From Rhodamnia argentea (Eukaryota > Streptophyta > Magnoliopsida > Myrtales > Myrtaceae): a DNA stretch of 64,000 nucleotides. Position numbers and translations under genes: made by a program. This document shows, one piece after another, positions 55,580 to 64,000 of this stretch (positions are counted from its first letter, which is position 1; every line of letters begins with the position of its first letter). The stretch is from the NCBI RefSeq assembly GCF_020921035.1, contig NC_063152.1, positions 31,867,903 through 31,931,902 of the forward strand, given 5' to 3'. The notes under the pieces are model-generated. The model made no database searches. It was not told the DNA's origin and saw only the letters and a list, made by a program, of their open reading frames with translations.

Positions 55580-57917
55580 ATGGAGGGCAAAGAAGAGGAC
55601 GTGAGAGTGGGAGCCAACAAGTTCCCGGAGAGGCAGCCCATTGGGACGTCCGCGCAGTCGGACAAGGACTACAATGAGCCACCCCCAGCACCATTGTTTG
55701 AGCCTGGGGAGCTTTCGTCGTGGTCCTTCTACAGGGCTGGGATTGCTGAGTTCGTGGCCACTTTCTTGTTCCTCTACATCACCATCCTCACCGTCATGGG
55801 CTTCTTCAAGAGCCCCTCCAAGTGCGCCACCGTGGGCGTCCAGGGCATTGCCTGGGCCTTCGGGGGCATGATCTTCGCCCTTGTCTACTGCACCGCTGGT
55901 ATCTCTGGTGAGTCACGAGTGTGTGTTGGAGTGAGCTTGCTGGGTTTACTTCAGTCGCTCCCTCTGTGTCTCTGTTTTGTTCTTTCTTGCTTGGAGATGT
56001 TTAGGATTTGTCTGGGAGAGAGCGAGAAGGGAAAAGGAAAGAACTTTGTTAACTGTCTTTCCGGGATCTTCATATTCACATGCATGCTTTTATTTCTGTC
56101 GTCCTGGGGGTTAGTTTAGACTTGTTTTCCCTTCAGAAGATGCAATTTTCGCCATTTTTGTCTCGCTTTTCCTGCTTGCTAGAGCCCTTTTTGTTTCCCT
56201 GCTTCCTGCAGCTGGAGATTGTTGAAGGACTTGAGGTATCAGTTTTTCTAAAGACTGCCTAGTAATTTTGGGGGATGTTTTCTTGCAAGATCACTTGCTA
56301 TATCTGCTGTAACTATGACTTAAAATAACATAGATGGCTCTTACAGGTTACATCTTTATCACTACTGAGTGACTTTAAGGAGTAAAGGAAGTTTCTTTTA
56401 CTTTGCCATGTTTTACCTACTAACGGCGCATCTCCTCAGGGGCTTCACCTCATCTCCATTCCCACGACTGATAGGTGTGTTCTGGTTTCTTGAACTTCAG
56501 GTGGACACATCAACCCAGCAGTGACCTTTGGGCTGTTCCTGGCCAGGAAGCTGTCCCTGACCAGGGCAGTGTTCTACATCATTATGCAGTGCCTTGGGGC
56601 CATCTGTGGTGCTGGGGTGGTGAAGGGCTTCATGGGCCACAAGCAGTATGAGCTTCTGGGTGGTGGCGCCAACTTTGTGAGCCATGGCTACACCAAGGGT
56701 GACGGCCTCGGTGCTGAAATCGTGGGCACTTTTGTCCTGGTCTACACAGTGTTCTCTGCCACTGATGCCAAGAGGAATGCCAGAGATTCTCATGTCCCTG
56801 TATGTGCTCACTCTGGCCTCTTCTTCCCTCTGGTGTTCTTGATATTTCTGGTGCTTTTTTTTGTTTCGGGGTTTAACTCAGCTTTTGATCCTTTGTTCAT
56901 GAAAGTGGTTTGATGTAGTGGGATGATTAGCTTTGCTTCTTGTAGTTTGATCTAAGAAAGTGGGGTAAAAGGAGTTTACACAATTTGGACAATGGATATT
57001 TGCTTTTCAAGGGCAATTAAAATTGATGAGTTTGGAGGAGGAAAATTCTTAGGGAGTCAAGAAGTGGTTAGGAAATATTGATCACTGGGGGTAGGCATGA
57101 AATGAAGATTTTACTGTTATCTTGAGGTAAGAATTATTTGGCTTAATCTGAGTGCTCTGGTTTGTTGAGTTGGAGGTATCATTCCACTTCCATAAACTAA
57201 AGTTGGTGGCATAAGGAAAAGAAGCTATGCATGATGGAATTGTTTGACTTTAATGTCTTGCCTTTTTCTAAAGATTTCTGGATTTAGATCAAATAGGGCT
57301 TGTTGAATCATCATGCACATTCAAGAATTTGGAAAAAAGTTAGTTCTCATAGTAACGACTGCCCATTTGTGATGCTAGACTACTCCTAATTAGGTTAGAA
57401 TACCAACATCTGAAGTAGACATTACTGAAAAAACAATCGGCGTGTAAAGAATGTTTAGCATCATGTGAAATTAATCTACTTATTTCAAACCAATGGCATG
57501 AACGAACGGATATCCATGTTGTCTTATACTTGAAAGATAGTTAATTCTAGGCTGCTCTCATTTTTTTTCTTGGGGCATCCATATTGCAGATCTTGGCTCC
57601 TCTTCCAATTGGGTTTGCAGTGTTCTTGGTTCACTTGGCCACGATCCCCATCACCGGAACTGGCATTAACCCGGCAAGGAGCCTTGGAGCTGCCATCATC
57701 TTCGACAAGGACCGTGCCTGGGACGACCAAGTAAGCTCCTTATTTTCTTGTTCAAGAAGAAAACACGATTCTCTTGGTTGATAATCAAAACTAAACTCTG
57801 AGATGAATTTGGTTTTGCCAGTGGATCTTCTGGGTTGGACCCTTCATTGGAGCTGCACTAGCTGCTGTCTACCACCAGATAATCATCAGAGCCATCCCCT
57901 TCAAAGCCAGGGCCTGA
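55580..57917 (+). CDS. PIP1: Plasma-membrane aquaporin, PIP1 subfamily
   Basis: Four exons, 55580-55907, 56501-56799, 57590-57730 and 57822-57917, with GT-AG introns at the three positions typical of PIPs; 287 aa. It is a six-helix channel for water (PIP1s also pass CO2 or H2O2 and often need a PIP2 partner) in the plasma membrane. The long PIP1-type N-terminus [20 protein letters not shown] and [20 protein letters not shown] place it in PIP1. The two pore motifs are NPAVTFG (about residues 114-120) and NPARS in exon 3. The loop-B phosphosite context RKLSL is kept. The C-terminus is short ([10 protein letters not shown]). Start at 55580 is the first ATG after the GA-rich leader. No defects seen. 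The first intron is 593 bp and the second 790 bp. Confidence 0.96.
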
Positions 57918-59615
57918 AAGTTTCATTTGCATCTCTAGCTCCTCTCTCCTTTCACTTGAGGCTTTCCTTTTTTCTAATGGTTTGGACTTTTTTTTTCCCC
58001 AATATTTATGATGTAAATTATCAAAGTTATGATGGTACGTCGAGCTTGTGAATGCTACTCCTTATGAAATGAACTATCCTTTTCTTCTCCCACCTTCCAA
58101 AGCTTTCATGGCTGGAGCAATTTGTTGCCCTTTAAATTTCGTATTGTAGTAATTAGAAAGTTGCCGGCAGAGAACCGACACCACTTAAATAGTCCTGCCT
58201 CATAAACACAAGCAGCTAAGAATCCTAAGGTTACAGCAATCCCGACAGTTGGATCATTCAAATCCAACAATCTCTTGGACACCACAGATATCAGAGAAGG
58301 GAACCTCTCTCTGTCTCATTCAGAGAATGAAAACCTCGACATGATCAGAGAACTGAATCCACAACGAATGGGTTCTTCAACTCAAAATCTGAATCTCCAG
58401 GATCTCCACATATTCATCTTCTTGTTTTTGAATAACCCGACTGAGTTACAAGAATGTACTGCAACTGCGAAGATGGCTAAGCACTTACTGTTTGCAAAGC
58501 TAAGCACCTAACTTGCCAAGACGGCTCGCTTTCTATCAAAGACTAAAAAGGCGATTGCACGAATTCAACCTCAAATCAAAGCAAAGGAAAACTTAAAAAA
58601 GACACAGGCACATGGATGGTCCTAAAGCCTAAAGGAGACGTTTTCTTTCTCACCACAGATATCATTCCACTCCCACTCCATTTGACATGCATCAGCATGT
58701 GGAGCTCGTACTGCAGACCAAGAAAAAGAACATGAACTTCTCTCTAGCTTCTCCACTACAGTTAGCTTTTTTTCACGACTCCGACTACGACGATACAAGA
58801 CTGTTTCGGTAAAAGCCGTCGCCATGATATAGCCGACGACACGACAGGCCTATTAAACAAATTTATAATTGCTTTTACAGCATAAAAAAAAAAAGATTTC
58901 AAGAATGCGATCACATTGCATTGCTTCTTCATTGGAGCAAAACATCACACGCAGAACAATAAGAACAGGAGAACATATGATTGGCGGTATCCACCACCAT
59001 AAATCTCCAGAGGACTGCAGCAGCATACGAAATCACCTTACAAATGGGAAGCAAGTAATGGCATTTCACACAAGATATAAAGCTTGACAGATGCACGAAG
59101 TGTTGCACTATAAAAGCCGAACAAGTAGGTGGAAACCGGGCGTAAGATGCGATCCCAGTCTATCTCTCTCTCTCCATCATTTTTGAAGAATGAAAACCTC
59201 GACTCGATCCAAGAACTGAAATTCACAATCAATGGGTTCTGTCACACAGTAGATCTTCACATCCGCTAAATCCTCTCCGTCTTCTCATTAGTTCTTCATT
59301 ACAAACAAAATGCTAGGAAAAGGTCAGACTGGAGTGAGCAAGACAAAAGAAGTAAAAATCTGAACCAGATATTCATCTTCTCGCTTATGAATACGTGCAT
59401 TAAACTGTTTGACTTAGGAAAATGAACTGCAACTGCAAATGACAGGAAACAAGTATCTAAATCCAACTGACTGACATCTCATTCTTCTACAATTTCTTGC
59501 TTGGGGAAGAACGAACACAAATATTTACAAAAGATTCAGCTGCAATGTATTTTACAACACAATGCTATTCGCAGACCTTTGCCAATAATCTAATAATCCA
59601 CATTAATTATTGGGA
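57918..59615. other. Intergenic DNA with a local duplication
   Basis: The first 150 bp after the aquaporin stop codon is likely its 3' untranslated region. 58303-58375 matches 59160-59240 (GAATGAAAACCTCGAC, AGAACTGAA, AATGGGTTCT words), and 58405-58476 matches 59368-59445 (ATATTCATCTTCT, ACTGCAACTGC). The right copies lie just downstream of the BTB gene. A small minus-strand frame at 58622-58825 has no recognised motif and is not called. Confidence 0.5.
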
Positions 59616-61019
59616 TCAAAATCCTCTTACTGAACTCTGCCAAACCTCAATAGACTGCTGATCCTTCCTGGTGATGAACATCTTGTTCCCTCCAAAAGCC
59701 AAGTTGGTTATCTTAGCTCCTCCCATATCTTTTGTTCTTCCCATTAAGTTCTTCCTGAATACCCTCTCTCCTAAACCGTCATCGCTTTTCTTCCCAGAGC
59801 CGATCAACACCTCTGACCACAACTCTATATCGCCCTTTTTAGTACGAAAGACATGATTCCCATGACTCTCGATTTTACAACCAACTCCTTCCTTCTTTCC
59901 ATTTAGCAAGTTTCTCCTATCTCCAAGACAAGCCCAAGACTTCTCATCATCCAAGTTCCTCAAATCCTTATAAAACACCTCGCCTGAATTCACGCCAATT
60001 TTAAACATGGCAGATAGGTTATCAGAGACTGCAACATCGGAAAAGCAGTCATCTTTATCCTTCACCTCCCAAACTATTCTCCCCGTCCTTATATCCCACA
60101 ATCTGATATTGCCCGATACACCTGATGGCCCACCATGAGACCCAGATGCCATCAAAAGATTATAACTTGGAATCCACTTCAATTTCGTTGCTGGAATAGC
60201 TGAATCAAGATCAGCACCGAATATCTCATTATGACCGATCTCTGTGACTGGCCTTAAGCTCTGCAAGCCATAAACCAAGATCGAATTCGAGTTCCTCCGA
60301 CCTGATTCAAAGCTAGCAAACAAGTACTCACCCGATGAACCAATCGCTTGCACGGTTGAACCAGACCTAGTCACATTCTCCCAATTCAAAGTCTCTCTAA
60401 CAGACCCATTCTCAAGATCAAGTATCTGCAAACCTGAAAAGTCGGTGGCGCCAGCTGCGGCTACAGCCGGCGAGATGGGCAGCAGCGAGTCAACGGCAGT
60501 GAATTGAGTCAGAATAGTCTTCTTCCTCCCCAGACACCAATCGAACGAGGTGATTTTGCTCCCGTGCGCGACGTGGAGGGACCCGAACGGCGTGGCGGCA
60601 ATCGTGGACGGCGTATCGCGGCCATTCAGCGGCAAAACCACCGATTTCTCGAGGTTGAAGGCTTCGAACTGAGACGGGTTGGACACGGAATTGACCAAAA
60701 GGGACTCGACCCCATAGAACTGGGATTCAGAGATCACATCCTGGAGATCAAAGGCCTTAGCTTTCGAGGGGAGATTGCCAGTCCTGAGGAGGGATAAGAT
60801 GATGGAGAACAATTCGGGGTCTCTATCGACGAAATGCTCGCTGAGATGAGCCAATTGGGAGTTGGCCACCGTAGATAGGATCGATTTGGGGCCGGCGAGA
60901 GCGAGGGTCTGCTTGGTGGTCTGGAAAATCTGACCACCCACGTTGATGGTCACCACATTGGAGTCCGTTTTCGCCGGAAGCAACGCATTAGAAGGCGTGG
61001 AGCATGAGAAAGGTGGCAT
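59616..61019 (-). CDS. BTB/POZ (KCTD-type) protein with WD40-like beta-propeller
   Basis: A single exon of 467 aa. A KCTD/T1-type BTB domain lies near the N-terminus (about 21-110: VVTINVGGQIFQTTKQTLAL, FVDRDPELFSIILSLLRTGN, FYGVESLL). The remainder has degenerate WD40/YVTN repeats, for example GNIRLWDIRTGRIVWEV and the C-terminal KMFITRKDQQSIEVWQSS. This layout matches the plant BTB/POZ plus WD40-like family (At5g41330 and At2g24240 types, from memory), thought to act as substrate adaptors for CUL3 ubiquitin ligases. The substrate is unknown. The start at 61019 is the first Met, 20 residues before the BTB fold. No defects seen. Confidence 0.93.
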   Translation of the reverse strand: MPPFSCSTPSNALLPAKTDSNVVTINVGGQIFQTTKQTLALAGPKSILSTVANSQLAHLSEHFVDRDPELFSIILSLLRTGNLPSKAKAFDLQDVISESQFYGVESLLVNSVSNPSQFEAFNLEKSVVLPLNGRDTPSTIAATPFGSLHVAHGSKITSFDWCLGRKKTILTQFTAVDSLLPISPAVAAAGATDFSGLQILDLENGSVRETLNWENVTRSGSTVQAIGSSGEYLFASFESGRRNSNSILVYGLQSLRPVTEIGHNEIFGADLDSAIPATKLKWIPSYNLLMASGSHGGPSGVSGNIRLWDIRTGRIVWEVKDKDDCFSDVAVSDNLSAMFKIGVNSGEVFYKDLRNLDDEKSWACLGDRRNLLNGKKEGVGCKIESHGNHVFRTKKGDIELWSEVLIGSGKKSDDGLGERVFRKNLMGRTKDMGGAKITNLAFGGNKMFITRKDQQSIEVWQSSVRGF

Positions 61020-63029
61020 TTTTACCTGAATTCCGATGCTGGGGACGTTGCGAAGCTCCAGCGAATTCGATCGAGACCTCTCCCGGAAAATAAAAAATAA
61101 AAAAAAACCCTAGAGAGGACCAAGAAAGAGCAACCCCAGGAAACAGGGAGGAAGACGGAGTGCTGAATAAATAAGGGGTAAGCGGGGGTTAACAAACAAA
61201 GGTTGGCAAAGCAAAACCAAAGAGAGGCAAGTGAGAGAACAGAAACAAAATGGGGTGAAACTTGACGTTGAGGATGTCCAGAAGGTCAAAGACGATGTTT
61301 TCCAAAACCCAAGAAAAAAAGGAAAAACCATTACGTGGGACGAACGTATGTGCTCTAATCCATCTTGTCCTTTTGAGTTCGATGAATTCTGTGTCAAATG
61401 TTAGACCCGTCTTTCCAAATAAAACCCATTGAGATGTACGAGCCAATAAATCAGCCAAATACAATCTTATTAACGAGTATTTTTCCAGGTACCAATTGTG
61501 CATAATATGAGGATGATGCGTCGAAAATAAAAAAAGATCTCTTAATTCGCGGCTTAGACAAACCCCCTTCGGGCCAATTAAGAAATTCGCAACAGTGAAT
61601 AATGATATCTCTTCTCTTGGACAGGACAATGAGAGGGGAAAGTTTCTTTGTTTGCAAATTGGCGAGTCAACTAATGTGGTCGCCAAAGCCGTCTGATTTG
61701 GACCTCTGCTTTGAATGTTGGGTCTCTTCCTTCCTTCCCTTCCAACCGTCCTAGCAGTAGCAGAGCCACCGGTCTAAAGCATAGTCACAAAGACCAATCA
61801 ATTGAGTAGTTGTCCTTTTGGGGGTTGGTTTGGTTACACAAAAAGAACAACTTTCTGCTCGGCAAGTCCCACCTTTGTACTGCCCAATGATAAAAATACA
61901 CGGACGGCACCTTCCAGAGTTGTGACCCAGAAGTACTCGTACGAAAATCATGACACGGACAATGTTAGACAGGATCGGATTTGTCATAGATGTGGACGGT
62001 CGAGAAATGGATCTTTGCAAGGGCTTCTCGATAGAAAGTAGGATTCGAGGTCGTTTCGGCCAAGACATTTTAAACGTGATATCAACCCGGCTGCCATACT
62101 CGGACCGGATTCATTAGATATCCGCAATTGCAATCGTCTTCCAGATTTTAGAAACCTAAATCAACCCAGCGTAGACTCCCCACCACATGTGAACCAGGCA
62201 GTGTCACGGAGGCTAGGCTACTAAGACAACCGCATAGCAGATGCTTTCATCCACGAAACGACCGCAGTTACAGAACTAAAGCCACCTTCATCGAGTCCCA
62301 CATCTAAATCAGCAATCTAAGAAATCCTTGTAGTCGCGCATAGTCAAAATTTGGACTGCGACGAACACAGATGTAGAATGGATGTGCCCTTTATATGTAG
62401 AACGGATGTTCCGTTTAAACATTCTCCTGACTTTGACACCGTAGACTGCAGTCACATTGATGAGCATGCCAGCCTCTAATGGAGTCGCTGTAAATGAACG
62501 GGACGCCACGCTAGTAGTGCAAAAGTGGAAACCGGCTTGAGATTTCAAAGAAGTACTCAAAACAGAGACAGACCATAGGTCTTCTAAAATCTCAGGGTTC
62601 AACCCTCCTTCAATCCTTGATAAATACCTGTTGTTTCAAGTACTTGAAAATAACCAGCATCAAAATCTCATTGTAAGTACTAATTTACACGACAACAGCT
62701 GAATATGATATGATGAGATTGAGCCTTGAGATGCCTGGGAATACCAGTAATTTTTCCTGTCTGAACTTTACAAGAGAGAGGGAAAGACTGTTCTATTCTA
62801 GTCCTAACAAAAGTTCATGGACGACCCTGTTTACCCAAAAACAGATACGGTCAACATGCATTGGTCCTTCCAATTAAATTTCCAAATTCTTCCAACTTGA
62901 AGAAAGTAGTATACTGTTAGTTTATAGACGGTCTGTCAAACACTAAAATTCACCCACCTGAGCTTTTAGACTTACTATGGTCTGTGCAAGACTAAACTAA
63001 CAACAGAGTGCAAAAGCAAGCGTTGCCGA
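61020..63029. other. Intergenic DNA between BTB gene and the right-edge gene
   Basis: The left end (61.02-61.25 kb) is the BTB promoter and leader. The right end (about 62.6-63.03 kb) is likely the 3' untranslated region of the next gene. A minus-strand frame at 62309-62602 has no motif I recognise. No repeats with clear ends. Confidence 0.45.
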
Positions 63030-64000
63030 TTAGCTGACACCTGGCTGTATCACTGGGAAGGACCAGTTTCCATTCTCCTCAACAACCGTTTCACCTGCCC
63101 ACCAAGCCGAGCCAAAATCGGGCCTATGAGCATCTCCCCTATCGGCATTATGGAAATTGAATTCTCTAGAAGACCCTGATGTGATAGAACTATGCCTATG
63201 ATGTAGCCCTTTCTCATTGTCACCTATGGAAACTCCCTCTTGTTCATTACTGGATGTTGCGCCTAAAGTGTCCTCGCTCCTGCCTTTGAGTTCACAACAG
63301 ATACTCTCTCTTTCAGCAGATGCATTATTTGCAGAAATGATTGCACTTCCTGTCGAAGCAATAAGCTTGCCATCCCCGTGTCTCACATCTTCTGTAGGTA
63401 TCTCGAATGATACTCTATTGTTGACTGTCAGATCGCCATTTTGGCGTTTGTTGACAGATAGATATGTTGCGACCTTGAAAACTGAAGGGTATCCATCTAC
63501 ATTTCTCACAGGATCAGGAGTCAATGAACCAGAATCTCGCCTCGATCCCCATTCATGGGTGCACAACTTATCAAGGTTCAAGAGCTTGGGAGGCTCACTG
63601 GATCGGAACTCAGGGACATTGAGACCACCAGCAGACTCACAACCAGGAAAAGGAGATGAAGTGCCCGAGCCCGAGATGCCAGAGCTAGGAGAAATCAAGT
63701 GGCCGACAGGGCTTCCAGGAGAAAACTGATAAGACTGATATTCATAGTTAGGGAACGGAAACCCCTGACAGGCCCCAGAGTTCCGCAGGTTGGCGTCAAG
63801 CAGCCGAGCAAACGGCACCTCTGGTGATGAGGGCGTAGTCAGATGCACGGACTCGGGAGGGGGGGTGAAGGGAGCAGTAGACGGCTCAGTTGTAAATGTC
63901 GAGAAAACAGGCGGAGATACTAACTGGGTTTCATGGGCATAAGGTCCAATAGCAAATATGGAGTGAGGTCCACCAGGGGAATACATACTTGCTGACATGG
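63030..64000 (-). CDS. Hydroxyproline-rich glycoprotein family protein, 3' part (truncated by the window edge)
   Basis: The C-terminal 322 codons lie in the window; the frame is open to the edge, so the N-terminus lies beyond 64000. The protein is Pro/Ser/Thr-rich and low in hydrophobic segments. Diagnostic stretches are PGGPHSIFAIGPYAHETQLV, SPPVFSTFTTEPSTAPFTPP, LTTPSSPEVPFARLL and YQSYQFSPGSPVGHLISPSS, which match the plant family annotated as hydroxyproline-rich glycoprotein (At5g52430 and At4g25620 types, from memory). The function is unknown, and the name probably overstates a wall role because no secretion signal is visible in this part. The stop codon at 63032-63030 follows NWSFPVIQPGVS. 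Confidence 0.85.
   Translation of the reverse strand, partial: MSASMYSPGGPHSIFAIGPYAHETQLVSPPVFSTFTTEPSTAPFTPPPESVHLTTPSSPEVPFARLLDANLRNSGACQGFPFPNYEYQSYQFSPGSPVGHLISPSSGISGSGTSSPFPGCESAGGLNVPEFRSSEPPKLLNLDKLCTHEWGSRRDSGSLTPDPVRNVDGYPSVFKVATYLSVNKRQNGDLTVNNRVSFEIPTEDVRHGDGKLIASTGSAIISANNASAERESICCELKGRSEDTLGATSSNEQEGVSIGDNEKGLHHRHSSITSGSSREFNFHNADRGDAHRPDFGSAWWAGETVVEENGNWSFPVIQPGVS

Noticed and set aside
58622-58825. 67-codon minus-strand frame starting MATAFTETVLYRR
   Set aside because: Short, isolated, without a known motif; could be chance.
62309-62602. 97-codon minus-strand frame
   Set aside because: No recognised domain and no splice link to the glycoprotein-family gene to its right that I could establish.

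Overview
This window is nuclear DNA from a flowering plant, most likely a eudicot. The evidence is spliced genes with GT-AG introns and plant-only families: an L-type lectin receptor kinase, a GL3/EGL3-type bHLH, a PIP1 aquaporin, a DUF4378 protein and a GA20-oxidase-like dioxygenase. Ty1/Copia fossils and AT-rich intergenic DNA carrying small inverted-repeat elements fit the same picture. Some repeats resemble woody rosids such as Myrtaceae, but I cannot prove the family from sequence alone.

Left part (1-26 kb), accessory and repeat-rich. Three L-type lectin receptor kinase copies lie head-to-tail on the minus strand. The copy at 2.3-6.2 kb is dead and carries two retroelement insertions. 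The copy at 14.1-16.1 kb is a single intact 647-codon gene. The copy at 17.95-19.37 kb is dead and lacks most of the lectin core. Between and around them are a nearly full-length but broken Copia element (8440-13957, both LTRs present), a TRIM-like fossil (19.7-20.2 kb), a second truncated Copia (21.2-22.65 kb) abutting a GC-cored inverted-arm element (22.65-23.4 kb), and a hAT-like non-autonomous transposon (23442-24124). Several kilobases (1-1.9, 6.27-6.48, 16.5-16.8, 20.5-21.0 kb) consist of a degenerate GTTGGTAACTCAA-type repeat.

Middle part (27-45 kb), gene-rich: a bHLH gene of the GL3/EGL3 class (+, 8 exons, 636 aa) whose DNA-contact basic region looks lost and whose first intron holds a decayed plastid trnT-UGU; a 2-oxoglutarate/Fe(II) dioxygenase (-, 2 exons, 326 aa); GMP synthase (-, 6 exons, 534 aa, one GC-AG intron); and a DUF4378/TRM-like protein (-, 5 exons, about 800 aa).

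Right part: 45-55 kb is intergenic DNA with several inverted-repeat elements having GC-rich cores. Then come a PIP1 aquaporin (+, 4 exons, 287 aa), a single-exon BTB/POZ plus beta-propeller protein (-, 467 aa), and the 3' end of a hydroxyproline-rich glycoprotein-family gene that runs off the right edge (-). These are housekeeping and development genes with no sign of a joint pathway.

The most unusual signal is a set of about ten tiny insertions, mostly 13-28 bp, made of a poly(A/T) run next to a short TTCGACC-like sequence. Each is flanked by 10-17 bp direct repeats, which is what extreme 5'-truncated LINE/SINE-type retroposition would leave.
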